60,940 nucleotides of DNA from Candidatus Cloacimonadota bacterium (GTDB lineage: Bacteria > Cloacimonadota > Cloacimonadia > Cloacimonadales > Cloacimonadaceae), in NCBI GenBank assembly GCA_028681035.1, contig JAQUJJ010000004.1, positions 1-60,940 on the forward strand, in the 5' to 3' direction. Of this stretch, positions 25,455 through 33,975 are shown piece after piece. Under the pieces are notes generated by a model that did not search any database, was not told where the DNA came from, and saw only the letters and a list, made by a program, of their open reading frames with translations. Every line of letters begins with the position of its first letter. Position 1 is the stretch's first letter. Position numbers and translations under genes: made by a program.

Positions 25455-26186
25455 ATGGAAACTACTGATTTCTCCAGAACAGAGCTGCTAATTGGTACGG
25501 GAGCCATGGCGGCACTTTCCCAAACCACTGTAGCGGTTGTTGGTCTGGGCGGCGTGGGCGGTTACGCAGCGGAAGCCCTAGCCAGGGCAGGCATTGGACG
25601 CTTTATTCTGATAGATTTTGATACCGTGGGTGCCAGCAACCTGAACCGCCAGGTGATTGCCCTGCACTCCAGCATTGGTAAAGCCAAAACCGCAGTTATG
25701 GAAGCGAGAATCATGGATATCAATCCCTGCGCCAACATCACTTGCTACACCGCTTTCATAGATTCAGAAAACAGGGCAGAATTACTTGACGGAGCAGACT
25801 TTATCATCGATGCCATAGATAGCCTGGGACCAAAGATTGGGATGCTGGAGTATTTAGTTCGGGAAAACCGTAAGTTTATCGCCGTTATGGGTGCTGGTAA
25901 CCGCACCGACCCCAGCAAGATACATCTCTCAACTATAGATAAAAGCCACAATTGCCCGCTCGCCCGCAGAGTCCGTAAGTTTTTGGGCAGACGCGGGATA
26001 CGTGGCACTTTCCCCTGTGTTTATTCTTCGGAATTACCCTCTAAACCAGATGATGATATCAAAAGTCCCGATGAACTAATCATCACCCGCGGACGCCAAC
26101 GTAAAACCATCGGCTCCATCAGCTTCATGCCAGCTATCATGGGGATGATGGCTGCTGCCTGGGTGGTTAATCAGCATTTGGAATAG
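25455..26186 (+). CDS. tcdA: tRNA threonylcarbamoyladenosine dehydratase (TcdA/CsdL)
   Basis: 243 aa E1-like enzyme. VAVVGLGGVGGYAAEALARA, ILIDFDTVGASNLNRQ and FIIDAIDSLGPK are the ThiF-fold ATP site with the Asp/Arg residues for adenylation. TcdA uses ATP to cyclise t6A37 to ct6A in ANN-decoding tRNAs. The closing stretch (FMPAIMGMMAAAWVVN) is typical of the TcdA branch and separates it from MoeB/ThiF. Eight bases after the tatD-like gene. Confidence 0.9.
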   Translation: METTDFSRTELLIGTGAMAALSQTTVAVVGLGGVGGYAAEALARAGIGRFILIDFDTVGASNLNRQVIALHSSIGKAKTAVMEARIMDINPCANITCYTAFIDSENRAELLDGADFIIDAIDSLGPKIGMLEYLVRENRKFIAVMGAGNRTDPSKIHLSTIDKSHNCPLARRVRKFLGRRGIRGTFPCVYSSELPSKPDDDIKSPDELIITRGRQRKTIGSISFMPAIMGMMAAAWVVNQHLE

Positions 26187-26424
26187 CTTTTGACTTATAC
26201 AATCGGCGACTGTATCTTCCGCTTAAAGCACACTAACTCATATTTCGCCGATTTATGAGTTAAAACAAGCTAGAACTACCATTTATCGTAACTCTTTAAC
26301 TCACAATTACGCTGTGTTAAGCAGAGTTGGCTGCTCATAAAGCTGGTCGCAGCGTAATTGTAAGTCAAAGTTTTCATGTTTGCAAGGAAGAAAAAGAAAG
26401 TTAGCAATGAAAGCGGGGAGTTTT

Positions 26425-26486
26425 GGAGTTCAAAGAGCCACTCCTATCTATATTCTTATCAATTAGTTACAGGTTCTTTGGACTTC
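26425..26486. repeat. ~60-base hairpin element, copy 5
   Basis: GGAGTTCAAAGAGCCA (26425-26440) against AGGTTCTTTGGACTTC (26471-26486), with G-T pairs at several positions. Confidence 0.7.
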
Positions 26487-26507
26487 AAATAACAAGGGGA
26501 TATCGCT

Positions 26508-26569
26508 GAAGTTCAAAGAGCCAATAAACTATAGGTATATTTGAAGATAGGAATGACTCTTTGAACTCC
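26508..26569. repeat. ~60-base hairpin element, copy 6
   Basis: GAAGTTCAAAGAGCCA (26508-26523) against TGACTCTTTGAACTCC (26554-26569). This and the 20 bases upstream nearly duplicate copy 4 at 9371-9453. Confidence 0.75.
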
Positions 26570-26625
26570 AGATTCACTTTCATTGTCGATAGCGAGAACT
26601 TGTCTTCAGTCAAGCAGTCTTGTTG

Positions 26626-27330
26626 TTATAGCTTAAATGATTCATTAGCAAAATCATAAGCCTCTGGAGTGTCTATATCCATCCACTGCTTTGGGGCAGA
26701 AAGCATTACTGTTTTGATGCGCTTTCCTTTCATCAGTTCGGCAATAGCCCCGCTGATGGATTCTATTCCTTTGGCAAGTGCCCTGTCCACAGCCACAAAG
26801 AAATCTGTTTCCAGCCGGAATATGCCACAATCCAAAGCGTTATAGTTTTCCAGTTCCTTGCCAATGGCGATGATGTGTCCGCGTTCTGAAAGCACCTTGG
26901 TTGCATCGTCGATATCGAAATTATCGTGGATAAATGGGTCTGTTAACAAGAGGGAACATTGCTCATTGCTTCGCACAATCTGCTGCAAGGCTTGCACCCG
27001 CACCAGATGGTCGGACATGGATAGAATAAACGGCTCTCCTTGCACAAATACCCTTGCTTTTGCCACAGATATGGCATTGCCACGCTCCCATTCCAAGTTT
27101 TCTATAATACTGATGGGAATCGCAAAACTATGGCTGGCAAGATAATCCCTAATCTCCTGCTGATTAAAACCCACCACTATACCAAGCTCTGTAACACCCG
27201 CAGCAACAAGCTGTTTTACGATAGTAGATAGAATTGTACCCTTGCCGTAGGCTAACAGTGTTTTCGGTGTTTTGTCGCTAATATTCCACAATCTACTGCC
27301 AAAACCGGCAGCTATAATAACCGCTTTCAT
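26626..27330 (-). CDS. Nucleotidyltransferase, inositol-1-phosphate cytidylyltransferase-like
   Basis: 234 aa. MKAVIIAAGFGSRLWNISDK, then TPKTLL, is the NTP-transferase signature; ILSMSDHL the metal Asp; and DDATKVLSERGHIIAIGKEL followed by NALDCGIF matches the block that marks the inositol-1-phosphate cytidylyltransferase part of archaeal and Thermotoga IPCT-DIPPS proteins, with DIDTPE near the end. Expected reaction: CTP + inositol-1-phosphate to CDP-inositol. It is the last gene of an operon after inositol-phosphate synthase and a CDP-alditol-type transferase, three bases after the latter. A choline- or sugar-phosphate nucleotidyltransferase is the alternative. Confidence 0.75.
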   Translation of the reverse strand: MKAVIIAAGFGSRLWNISDKTPKTLLAYGKGTILSTIVKQLVAAGVTELGIVVGFNQQEIRDYLASHSFAIPISIIENLEWERGNAISVAKARVFVQGEPFILSMSDHLVRVQALQQIVRSNEQCSLLLTDPFIHDNFDIDDATKVLSERGHIIAIGKELENYNALDCGIFRLETDFFVAVDRALAKGIESISGAIAELMKGKRIKTVMLSAPKQWMDIDTPEAYDFANESFKL

Positions 27331-27333
27331 AGT

Positions 27334-28440
27334 TTATGCTCCATTCTCATGTCCACCCTCTTTGTAAAGCTGTTGCATTTTATCAACAAACCGCTCGCTT
27401 GCCTTGCCATCCAGCATGTAGAAGTACTTCGCACGGTATTCCTCTGCTTTTTGTTTCATCGCTGTGCTGGGGTTCAAAGCAGTGAGAATCGCCTCAGGAA
27501 GCTGTTTCCCGCTTTGAATATGAGGGAAAGCACCCTTCAAGAACTCTCGGTTATCTATCTCCAGCAGAGGCTGTCCATCCGAGTGATTCAGTTTGTCGCA
27601 AGGGAGGTCGAACACAATGCCAAACTTGCTAAAAGCCATGAAATCGAATGCCGTGCTGGAAGCCTCGCTAAGGATAACATCCGCAGCTACATAGTATGGC
27701 AATATGCTATGCTCTGTAAATGGCAACAGCACAGCATGCGGGTATTTACTTACCCGTCGTTCAAAGATACGGTGCTGTTTATGAGGTGCATACTTGCCCA
27801 TCCAACTATAGGGATGCAGCTTGATAATCAGGTTATAGTCCTTGGTTTGCGTAAATATATCATCTTTAATGTCGTACATACAGGTGGGTTTGTAAGTAGG
27901 CGCAAAGAGCAAGGTCTTTTTGTCGGGATTCAAACCCCACCTGCTTAACACATCTTCTCTTTTAAAGCGCTGCTGGAAGTAATAATCCAGCTTCGGTAAG
28001 CCAATCAGATGAACTTCGCTGCTGCCAAGATCCGGACAGGATAGCAACGAATCCACACGGTGCTGTCCCTCCACAAATATCTGATACTTATGCCCCTTAG
28101 CTCTGGCAAGGTTGCGGTAGAGGATATTCTTTATGCCCGTGCCGTGGTTCAGGAAAATCAGTAAGGTTTTACCATAATCCTCTGCAGAGCGCAAAGTATC
28201 TCCTGCCACCACGATATCAAATCCTTTGGTCTCTGTTGTAAAGCGGTAACCAAGCTGTTTCCACTCTTCTATAATCTTATCCCGAAAAGGGAATTCGAAG
28301 ATGAAGTGCTTTTTCTTCTCCATGTCCAACGAGAACCACAAATCGTAGTTCTCGTTGTTCATAAGCAGGTCTATAATGGGATCAAAAGCAGCTTTATGAT
28401 AAGCATAGCCTATCTTAAATAGCAGTTTTATCTTCTTCAT
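27334..28440 (-). CDS. CDP-glycerol/ribitol phosphotransferase-family protein (second), in the inositol operon
   Basis: 368 aa. IFLNHGTGIKN holds the family His, LLFAPTYKPTCMYD and IIKLHPYS the donor-phosphate site, and ADVILSEASSTAFDFMAF the S-E-x-S-S-x-x-x-D/E block of TagF/TagB-type transferases. Such enzymes transfer a polyol phosphate from a CDP-polyol. Placed between inositol-phosphate synthase and an IPCT-like gene, with three-base gaps, it may transfer inositol phosphate from CDP-inositol to a glycan or lipid. No N-terminal signal or membrane helix, so probably a peripheral inner-membrane protein. The acceptor is unknown. Confidence 0.75.
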   Translation of the reverse strand: MKKIKLLFKIGYAYHKAAFDPIIDLLMNNENYDLWFSLDMEKKKHFIFEFPFRDKIIEEWKQLGYRFTTETKGFDIVVAGDTLRSAEDYGKTLLIFLNHGTGIKNILYRNLARAKGHKYQIFVEGQHRVDSLLSCPDLGSSEVHLIGLPKLDYYFQQRFKREDVLSRWGLNPDKKTLLFAPTYKPTCMYDIKDDIFTQTKDYNLIIKLHPYSWMGKYAPHKQHRIFERRVSKYPHAVLLPFTEHSILPYYVAADVILSEASSTAFDFMAFSKFGIVFDLPCDKLNHSDGQPLLEIDNREFLKGAFPHIQSGKQLPEAILTALNPSTAMKQKAEEYRAKYFYMLDGKASERFVDKMQQLYKEGGHENGA

Positions 28441-28443
28441 TTG

Positions 28444-29763
28444 TTACATCATGTCGTAGTATTCCAGCCCCAAATGGGTAATCATATCCTCTTTCATCAT
28501 ATAGCGCAGGGTGTTCTTCAGCTTGGTTTGTTGGATAAATAAATCGTTCTCTGCCTTTAAATCGGGTGCTGTCATGGGCGATTTCCAGAAGAAGGAAAGC
28601 CATTCCTGCACACCAAACATGTTGCAGCGTTGTGCAAGGTCTATAAAAAGGATAAGATCAAGCAACACCGGCGCAGCAAGAATGCTATCCCTGCATAGGA
28701 AGTTTATCTTAATCTGCATCGGGTAGCCCATCCAGCCAAAGATATCTATATTATCCCAGCTTTCTTTGTTATCACCCCGTGGCGGGTAGTAATTGATGCG
28801 TACCTTATGGTACAAATCGGCATAAAGCTCTGGATATTTATCTTGCTCAAGAATGGATTCCAGCACCGAAAGTTTGCTTACTTCTTTGGTTTTAAAGGAT
28901 TCTGGATCGTCCAGCACCTCTCCATCCCGGTTACCGAGGATATTGGTGGAAAACCATCCATTCACGCCTATCATGCGGGATTTTAGTCCAGGTGCAATGA
29001 TGGTTTTCATCAAGGTTTGCCCTGTTTTAAAGTCTTTACCGCCTATGGCAACCTTGTTTTGTGTGGCGAGTTCACGTAAAGCTGGAATCTCCAGATTCAG
29101 ATTGGGCGCACCATTAATAAAGGGAATCCCCATCTTAAGCGCAGCGTAAGCATATATCATGGAGGGTGCAATGGCATGGTGATTGTCTTTCATGGCTTGC
29201 TCAAAGCTAGCAATCGTCCAATGCACAGGGTCTGCTTCCAGATATATTTCTGTGGATGCTGCCCAAGCCATCACCATACGGTTTAGCTGCTTTTCCTTCT
29301 GGAAATTCTTAATGTCTTCCATCAGCAGTTGAGCCAGATCCCACTTACTTGGAGCTTGCTTTACATGAGTGCCGTTTAGCTTCTTTACATACTCGGTGCT
29401 AAACACGGCTTTGTGTGGTTTCAGTTTTCTAAGCTCGGTTTCCAGAGAGTCTATCTGGGTCTTTTCCAAAACACCGGCTTTTAACGCAGCATCATAAGCA
29501 TCAGCCTCAAATATATCCCAAGCTAAAAACTCTATATCTTCCAGCTTGGCAAGCGGTACAAAATCCTTAATGAGGGGAGTACGGTTTTCGGTGCGCTTAC
29601 CCAAACGAATGGTAGCCATCTGAGACACCGAACCAATAGCTTCTGACTGCCCTTTCTTTATTGCTTCCACGCCCGCCACAAAAGTAGTGCTAACCGCACC
29701 CAATCCTACTAATAGAACACCTAGCTTGCCTTTGGCAGCCTTAATTTCTTCAGCTCTTAGCAT
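28444..29763 (-). CDS. ino1: myo-Inositol-1(3)-phosphate synthase
   Basis: 439 aa, NAD-dependent isomerase of glucose-6-phosphate to inositol-1-phosphate. Seen: LLVGLGAVSTTFVAGVEAI (NAD site), WAASTEI, NGAPNL and IGGKDFKTGQT, LGNRDGEVLDDPESFKTKE, and the DNIDIFGWMGY / INFLCRDSILAAPVLLDLIL active-site region with its lysine (KIN). ATG 29763 was chosen with AGGAG five bases upstream; the ATG just before it would leave only two bases. First gene of a three-gene minus-strand operon and followed three bases later by a phosphotransferase, so inositol phosphate is probably made for CDP activation rather than catabolism. Confidence 0.92.
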   Translation of the reverse strand: MLRAEEIKAAKGKLGVLLVGLGAVSTTFVAGVEAIKKGQSEAIGSVSQMATIRLGKRTENRTPLIKDFVPLAKLEDIEFLAWDIFEADAYDAALKAGVLEKTQIDSLETELRKLKPHKAVFSTEYVKKLNGTHVKQAPSKWDLAQLLMEDIKNFQKEKQLNRMVMAWAASTEIYLEADPVHWTIASFEQAMKDNHHAIAPSMIYAYAALKMGIPFINGAPNLNLEIPALRELATQNKVAIGGKDFKTGQTLMKTIIAPGLKSRMIGVNGWFSTNILGNRDGEVLDDPESFKTKEVSKLSVLESILEQDKYPELYADLYHKVRINYYPPRGDNKESWDNIDIFGWMGYPMQIKINFLCRDSILAAPVLLDLILFIDLAQRCNMFGVQEWLSFFWKSPMTAPDLKAENDLFIQQTKLKNTLRYMMKEDMITHLGLEYYDMM

Positions 29764-30357
29764 CATAGCTCCTTTAGAGTTTTTTCTCAATAAGAAATTG
29801 GATGGATTTGCTGTCAAGCTTTAAAGTTGCAAAGCATAAACAAGGGCTCAAATCCATTTATGGTGGGTAAGATAAATTGAGCTTCAAAAATACAAGAAAG
29901 TAGTCCCGGCGGGACGATAGGTATTAGCGACGGGTTTTAACCCTGCGATAACGGAGCAAAAACACATTATTAGTCCCCGCGGGACGACAGATGGTCTGAT
30001 GTTTATTCGGCGATATTTGTTGGCTATACAAAGACAGCTTTCGCCCCGATGGAGCTTTCTTTGGAATTATATGTTCATTAACGCCGGGTTAAAACCCGTC
30101 GCTATTATCTACCATCCCTATTGGGATTTACGCTGGTTGCTCTAAACGAGCTATAAAATGTTTTATTGATGCACTCACCCACTTTAAATGAACATGAGCA
30201 TAAATAATCAGGTCTCAGCGATGTTTCTACAGGTCAGCTAAAGTTTTAACTTGACAATAATATCCATTTCTCATCCCATCCAATCACCTATAAATTAGAG
30301 GCAAAATGATGTTATGAAGATAAGCACTATTTTCTTTTTAGTTCAAACTGAGGCAAG
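29764..30357. other. Divergent intergenic region carrying a large dispersed repeat
   Basis: 594 bases between the inositol operon (minus) and the ABC gene (plus). Most of it is copy 1 of a ~350-base element. Bases 30200-30357 hold the promoter area of the ABC gene, without a clear consensus. Confidence 0.6.
29844..30199. repeat. ~350-base dispersed element, copy 1
   Basis: From GGGCTCAAATCCATTTATGG to AATGAACATGAGC it parallels 56574-56917 with only scattered differences. Internal signals: TAGTCCCGGCGGGACGA, TAGTCCCCGCGGGACGA, and an inverted pair AGCGACGGGTTTTAACCC (29926-29943) / GGGTTAAAACCCGTCGCT (30086-30103). No ORF, so it is not a protein-coding IS element. Confidence 0.85.
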
Positions 30358-33300
30358 GTGAAGATATTCCCCTCTCCCCCCCGAAAAGCCGAACACCAAT
30401 TGCAGGACACACTGCTTACCGCTGTGGTATCCTTGTATTTGTATATGGCTAAAACTGCTAAGCTGAAGGGAGAGGAACTAAACTTTATAGACCGCATATT
30501 GCACTCCATGTTTGGCAACGATATCCCTTTGTACAAGCTGGAACAAGCTAGACGGCAGGTGCTTTCCTTCCGCGAGGCGGCAAACTATCTAAACCAGCAT
30601 CTAAGCCTCTCAGACCGCAGCAAGATAATCCTAAACCTGGTAACCCTCGCCTTCCATGAACGCAAGAAACTGAACATTCTTGGCAGTCTGGAAATTGTGG
30701 AGCTTACTGATTTGCTGCGTTTGGATGTAAGTTTGCTGGATAGTATCTACCAACTAATGGAAGGACAGCGCGATGTAATAGACCTTCCCGCATTGGTGAG
30801 CACCAACGCAGACAGCTTACTGATGAATTCCATGGTGTGGGCTGCACATGGTGCGGATTATCGGTTTATCGGCACTGATGCTACATCAAGATTTGTCTTC
30901 ATTATGATAGAATCCCTTGTGTTGTTCTATCCCGATGGCGGCAGAAACAATCAGCTTTGCCGCATTATTGATAGCGGCGAAGAGCGTGAGCTGGAAAGCA
31001 AGCGATTTCACAGATTACGAGACGACAGCATAATAATCCTGCAAGGCAGAGTAGGTGAACTCCGCATTAGCACTAAAGATTTGTGGTATATCTACAACCT
31101 TGGTAGCCGTACAATAAGTATATCCTGTCCCGATACCGGAGTGAAACTGCGTTATCAAGCTCATAAGTTTCATCTGGTATCAAAGAATAAATATATCCCC
31201 GGTAAAGAGCTTGCCTTAGATGAGCTTCCTCTGCCTACCTGCTCCGGCTCTGTGTTGCAACTGCTCACTCGTGAAGTAGCCAATGACACCTTGATTAACA
31301 AAACGGGAGATTATTATCTGTGCCGTGATAAGCAGGGGGTGTTTGTTCAGGCACAGCCAAACTCTTCTGCTTTGTTGCACTTTTATTATGCTGACGAAGA
31401 GCTGCTTGTCCAGAATATCTCAGACCTTGTTGTGTATATTAACCGTATCCCGATAACAAGGGCAAATCCTGTAAGCTTTATCCAAAACCAAGATATTATC
31501 AGTATTGGAACTGCTAACTACCTGATTAACAGGCATTGGGAGCTAATCGAAATCCCTATACAGGTAAATGAACTGGTAGTAGAGGAGATATCTCATAGCT
31601 TCGCCGGTGGGAAAACCGCCCTCGCCAATATCCATTTTAATATCCCCAAGGGTACTATGATGGCAATTATGGGACCTAGTGGCAGCGGTAAAACTACCTT
31701 GTTACAAGTTCTTTTGGGCGAGTTAAAAGCAAGCCGTAGCAGCATCAGAATAGACGGCTTAGATTTTGCCAGTAACCTACCTTTCTTCCAGAAACACATC
31801 GGCTATGTGCCCCAAGATGACCTGCTTTTTCCTAACCTAACTGTGTATGAAAACCTATATTACCGCATCAAACTAGCCTTACCAAACCTGAAAAATAAGG
31901 AAGAAATCCGCACCCGCATAGAGAACCTGCTCCACAATGTGGGTTTATTCGAACAGCGGCACATGATTGTGGGCGATGTGATGAACAAGAAGCTTAGTGG
32001 CGGGCAACGGCGCAGGCTGAATATTGCTTTGGAGCTAATCTTAAACCCTGTTGTTATCATTCTGGATGAACCTACCAGTGGCTTGTCTTCCAAGGATTCT
32101 GAGAATATAGCCGAATTCCTTTGCGACTTAAAGGAACAAAATAAGATAATCCTCTGCACCATTCACCAGCCTAATGCCACCGTATTTGCAGCTTTTGATC
32201 AGGTGCTTTTGTTAGACAAGGGCGGGCGTCAAGTCTATTTTGGCGATAGCAAAGAAGTGTTCACCTACTTTGATGACGAGTTAGTCCAAAGCGGCAAACA
32301 CAATGACTTTCTGGTTTCCAAGCGTGACCTGAAAGCACCCGATTATTTTTATGACGTTATCGAGACCTCCGATTTCCATGGCAATCGGCTCTTTCCACCG
32401 GATTATTGGGAGCAGAAGTTCCGTAGTTACAGCTTCCGCAAGGCGATGGAAGGTAGCGTGGAAGAGCAAAGCGCAGATTCAACACAAGCTCAAAGCAGCC
32501 ATAAGCAGCTTCATTTCAGCCCACGGAATCTATTTCTGCTTACCCGCCGCAACTTTCTAAATAAACTGCGCAGCAAGATTAATCTTACCATGACCCTGTT
32601 GGTTGCGCCCTTATTGGCGTTGCTTACCGCCTTTGTTTTGCGGGGCACAACAGAGGGAACTCCATACAGCTTTTTAGATAACCAAAATGTGCTGCTATTT
32701 GGCTTTATTTCGGTAATTATCTTCATCTTTATCGGCTTGGCGAACAGCATAGACGACATCCTAAGTGAGAAGCGCAGTATCCAGCGTGAGATGAAACTAA
32801 ACATCACGGCAAAGTGTCATTTACTCTCCAAGCAAGCGGTATTGTTAATTATGACGCTGGTTCAGGTGCTGCTCTATTATTTTATCTCGGCTGCTGTATT
32901 GGGAATGCGGGGTTACTTTTTGCCCCAAAGCATCTTTCTGCTGCTAAGCGGGATGGTTGGCTACAGCATGGGTCTGTTATTCTCCAGTATAATTAAAGAT
33001 AGAAGTGCTATCATAAACATCCTACCTCTGATTATTATTCCTCAAATCATGTTCAGTGGGGCTGTTATCCGCTTTGCAGAGATGAATAAATCGCTGCGTA
33101 TTAACCACAAAAGCGAAATCCCCGAATTCTGCCAAGCAGTCCCCTCACGCTGGCTATTTGAGGGCTGGACGGTTGCCTCTGCGCGCCTTAACCTTTTAGA
33201 GTATGAAAAGAAAAACTTCCTTAAAACTGTTAAAAACACATCCAGAGGCTATGAACAGTATATGATAGATGTATCTGCACACAATCTTTTTCTAGACGCC

Positions 33301-33519
33301 CACCCAGATACCAGATATGGTAACGAACTTATCCGCAGCTCTGTAAAGCTGGCGCACGGCGACTATTTGAACCAATCACGCAATATCTTTTTATCCTATA
33401 AAACCATGGTTTGGGGTAAGGAAAGAGACACCATCAAGCTGGATATCATAGTGTCCTTATTGATGATAGGCTTGTTTAGCTTGCTAACCTTGCTGAGGCT
33501 GCGTTATGGATTTCGTTAA
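30358..33519 (+). CDS. ABC transporter with TerB-like, FHA-like, ATPase and ABCG-type membrane domains
   Basis: 1053 aa. Residues ~10-140 resemble a TerB-like helical domain (EELNFIDRIL, SKIILNLVTLAF). Residues ~330-395 look FHA-like (LLVQNISDLVVYINRIPI, FIQNQDIISIGT). The ATPase has GPSGSGKTT (~439-447), LSGGQRRRLNIALEL (~546) and VVIILDEPTSGLSS, closest to the ABCG/White type. The C-terminal ~330 residues carry six or so membrane helices starting near 741 (LTMTLLVAPLLALLTAFVL), with an extracytoplasmic loop before the last one. GTG 30358 with GAGG four bases upstream was chosen because the TerB-like fold begins there; ATG 30445 is later in frame. It likely heads an operon with two cNMP-fold proteins. 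Confidence 0.85.
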   Translation: MKIFPSPPRKAEHQLQDTLLTAVVSLYLYMAKTAKLKGEELNFIDRILHSMFGNDIPLYKLEQARRQVLSFREAANYLNQHLSLSDRSKIILNLVTLAFHERKKLNILGSLEIVELTDLLRLDVSLLDSIYQLMEGQRDVIDLPALVSTNADSLLMNSMVWAAHGADYRFIGTDATSRFVFIMIESLVLFYPDGGRNNQLCRIIDSGEERELESKRFHRLRDDSIIILQGRVGELRISTKDLWYIYNLGSRTISISCPDTGVKLRYQAHKFHLVSKNKYIPGKELALDELPLPTCSGSVLQLLTREVANDTLINKTGDYYLCRDKQGVFVQAQPNSSALLHFYYADEELLVQNISDLVVYINRIPITRANPVSFIQNQDIISIGTANYLINRHWELIEIPIQVNELVVEEISHSFAGGKTALANIHFNIPKGTMMAIMGPSGSGKTTLLQVLLGELKASRSSIRIDGLDFASNLPFFQKHIGYVPQDDLLFPNLTVYENLYYRIKLALPNLKNKEEIRTRIENLLHNVGLFEQRHMIVGDVMNKKLSGGQRRRLNIALELILNPVVIILDEPTSGLSSKDSENIAEFLCDLKEQNKIILCTIHQPNATVFAAFDQVLLLDKGGRQVYFGDSKEVFTYFDDELVQSGKHNDFLVSKRDLKAPDYFYDVIETSDFHGNRLFPPDYWEQKFRSYSFRKAMEGSVEEQSADSTQAQSSHKQLHFSPRNLFLLTRRNFLNKLRSKINLTMTLLVAPLLALLTAFVLRGTTEGTPYSFLDNQNVLLFGFISVIIFIFIGLANSIDDILSEKRSIQREMKLNITAKCHLLSKQAVLLIMTLVQVLLYYFISAAVLGMRGYFLPQSIFLLLSGMVGYSMGLLFSSIIKDRSAIINILPLIIIPQIMFSGAVIRFAEMNKSLRINHKSEIPEFCQAVPSRWLFEGWTVASARLNLLEYEKKNFLKTVKNTSRGYEQYMIDVSAHNLFLDAHPDTRYGNELIRSSVKLAHGDYLNQSRNIFLSYKTMVWGKERDTIKLDIIVSLLMIGLFSLLTLLRLRYGFR

Positions 33520-33534
33520 GAAGGAACGTTCAAC

Positions 33535-33975
33535 ATGAATATCTACATTCGCAACCAAAACATAGACCTTTTCAAATACCTCAGTGATGATTCCGTTAAC
33601 CTGTTAATGAAGGACAGTCCCAGCCACAGCATAAAAGCACGTGAAATAGTGTTTGCTTGCGGCACCAAGCCAGATTACATAGTTATCCTCCAGCAGGGGG
33701 AACTGGAAATCATCAGCCCCAGTGGTAACGCAGTAGGCAAAGTCTTCCCCGGCGAGATAAGCGGAGAAGCAAGTTTCCTGGATGGCTCTGACGCTTCATA
33801 CACTTTAAGAGCCATGCGCGATAGCCAAATCCTTAAAATTAGCTTTAAAGAATTGGATAGCTTCATCTCTGCTAATCCAGAGAACGGCGCAAGAATCCAT
33901 GCCGCCATAAACGATACCCTATGCCAGAAGATAATCCGCATCACCCACAAGGGGGAAGAACATGCAGAAGCATAA
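33535..33975 (+). CDS. Cyclic-nucleotide-binding-fold protein A
   Basis: 146 aa, a single cNMP/Crp-like beta-barrel: IVILQQGELEIISPSG, then GKVFPGEISGEASFLDGSDA, the phosphate-cassette-like stretch, followed by SYTLRAMRDSQILKI. The usual Arg of the binding cassette (R-x-A/S) is not clear (DASYTLRA), so ligand binding is uncertain. No DNA-binding helix-turn-helix follows. AAGGA lies eight bases before ATG 33535. Sixteen bases after the ABC gene and overlapping the next by 14 bases. Confidence 0.8.
   Translation: MNIYIRNQNIDLFKYLSDDSVNLLMKDSPSHSIKAREIVFACGTKPDYIVILQQGELEIISPSGNAVGKVFPGEISGEASFLDGSDASYTLRAMRDSQILKISFKELDSFISANPENGARIHAAINDTLCQKIIRITHKGEEHAEA

Larger units (their letters stand above)
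26187..26625. other. Convergent intergenic region with two hairpin elements
   Basis: 439 bases between tcdA (plus) and the cytidylyltransferase-like gene (minus). It contains copies 5 and 6 of the ~60-base hairpin family; no gene and no T-tailed terminator seen. Confidence 0.6.
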
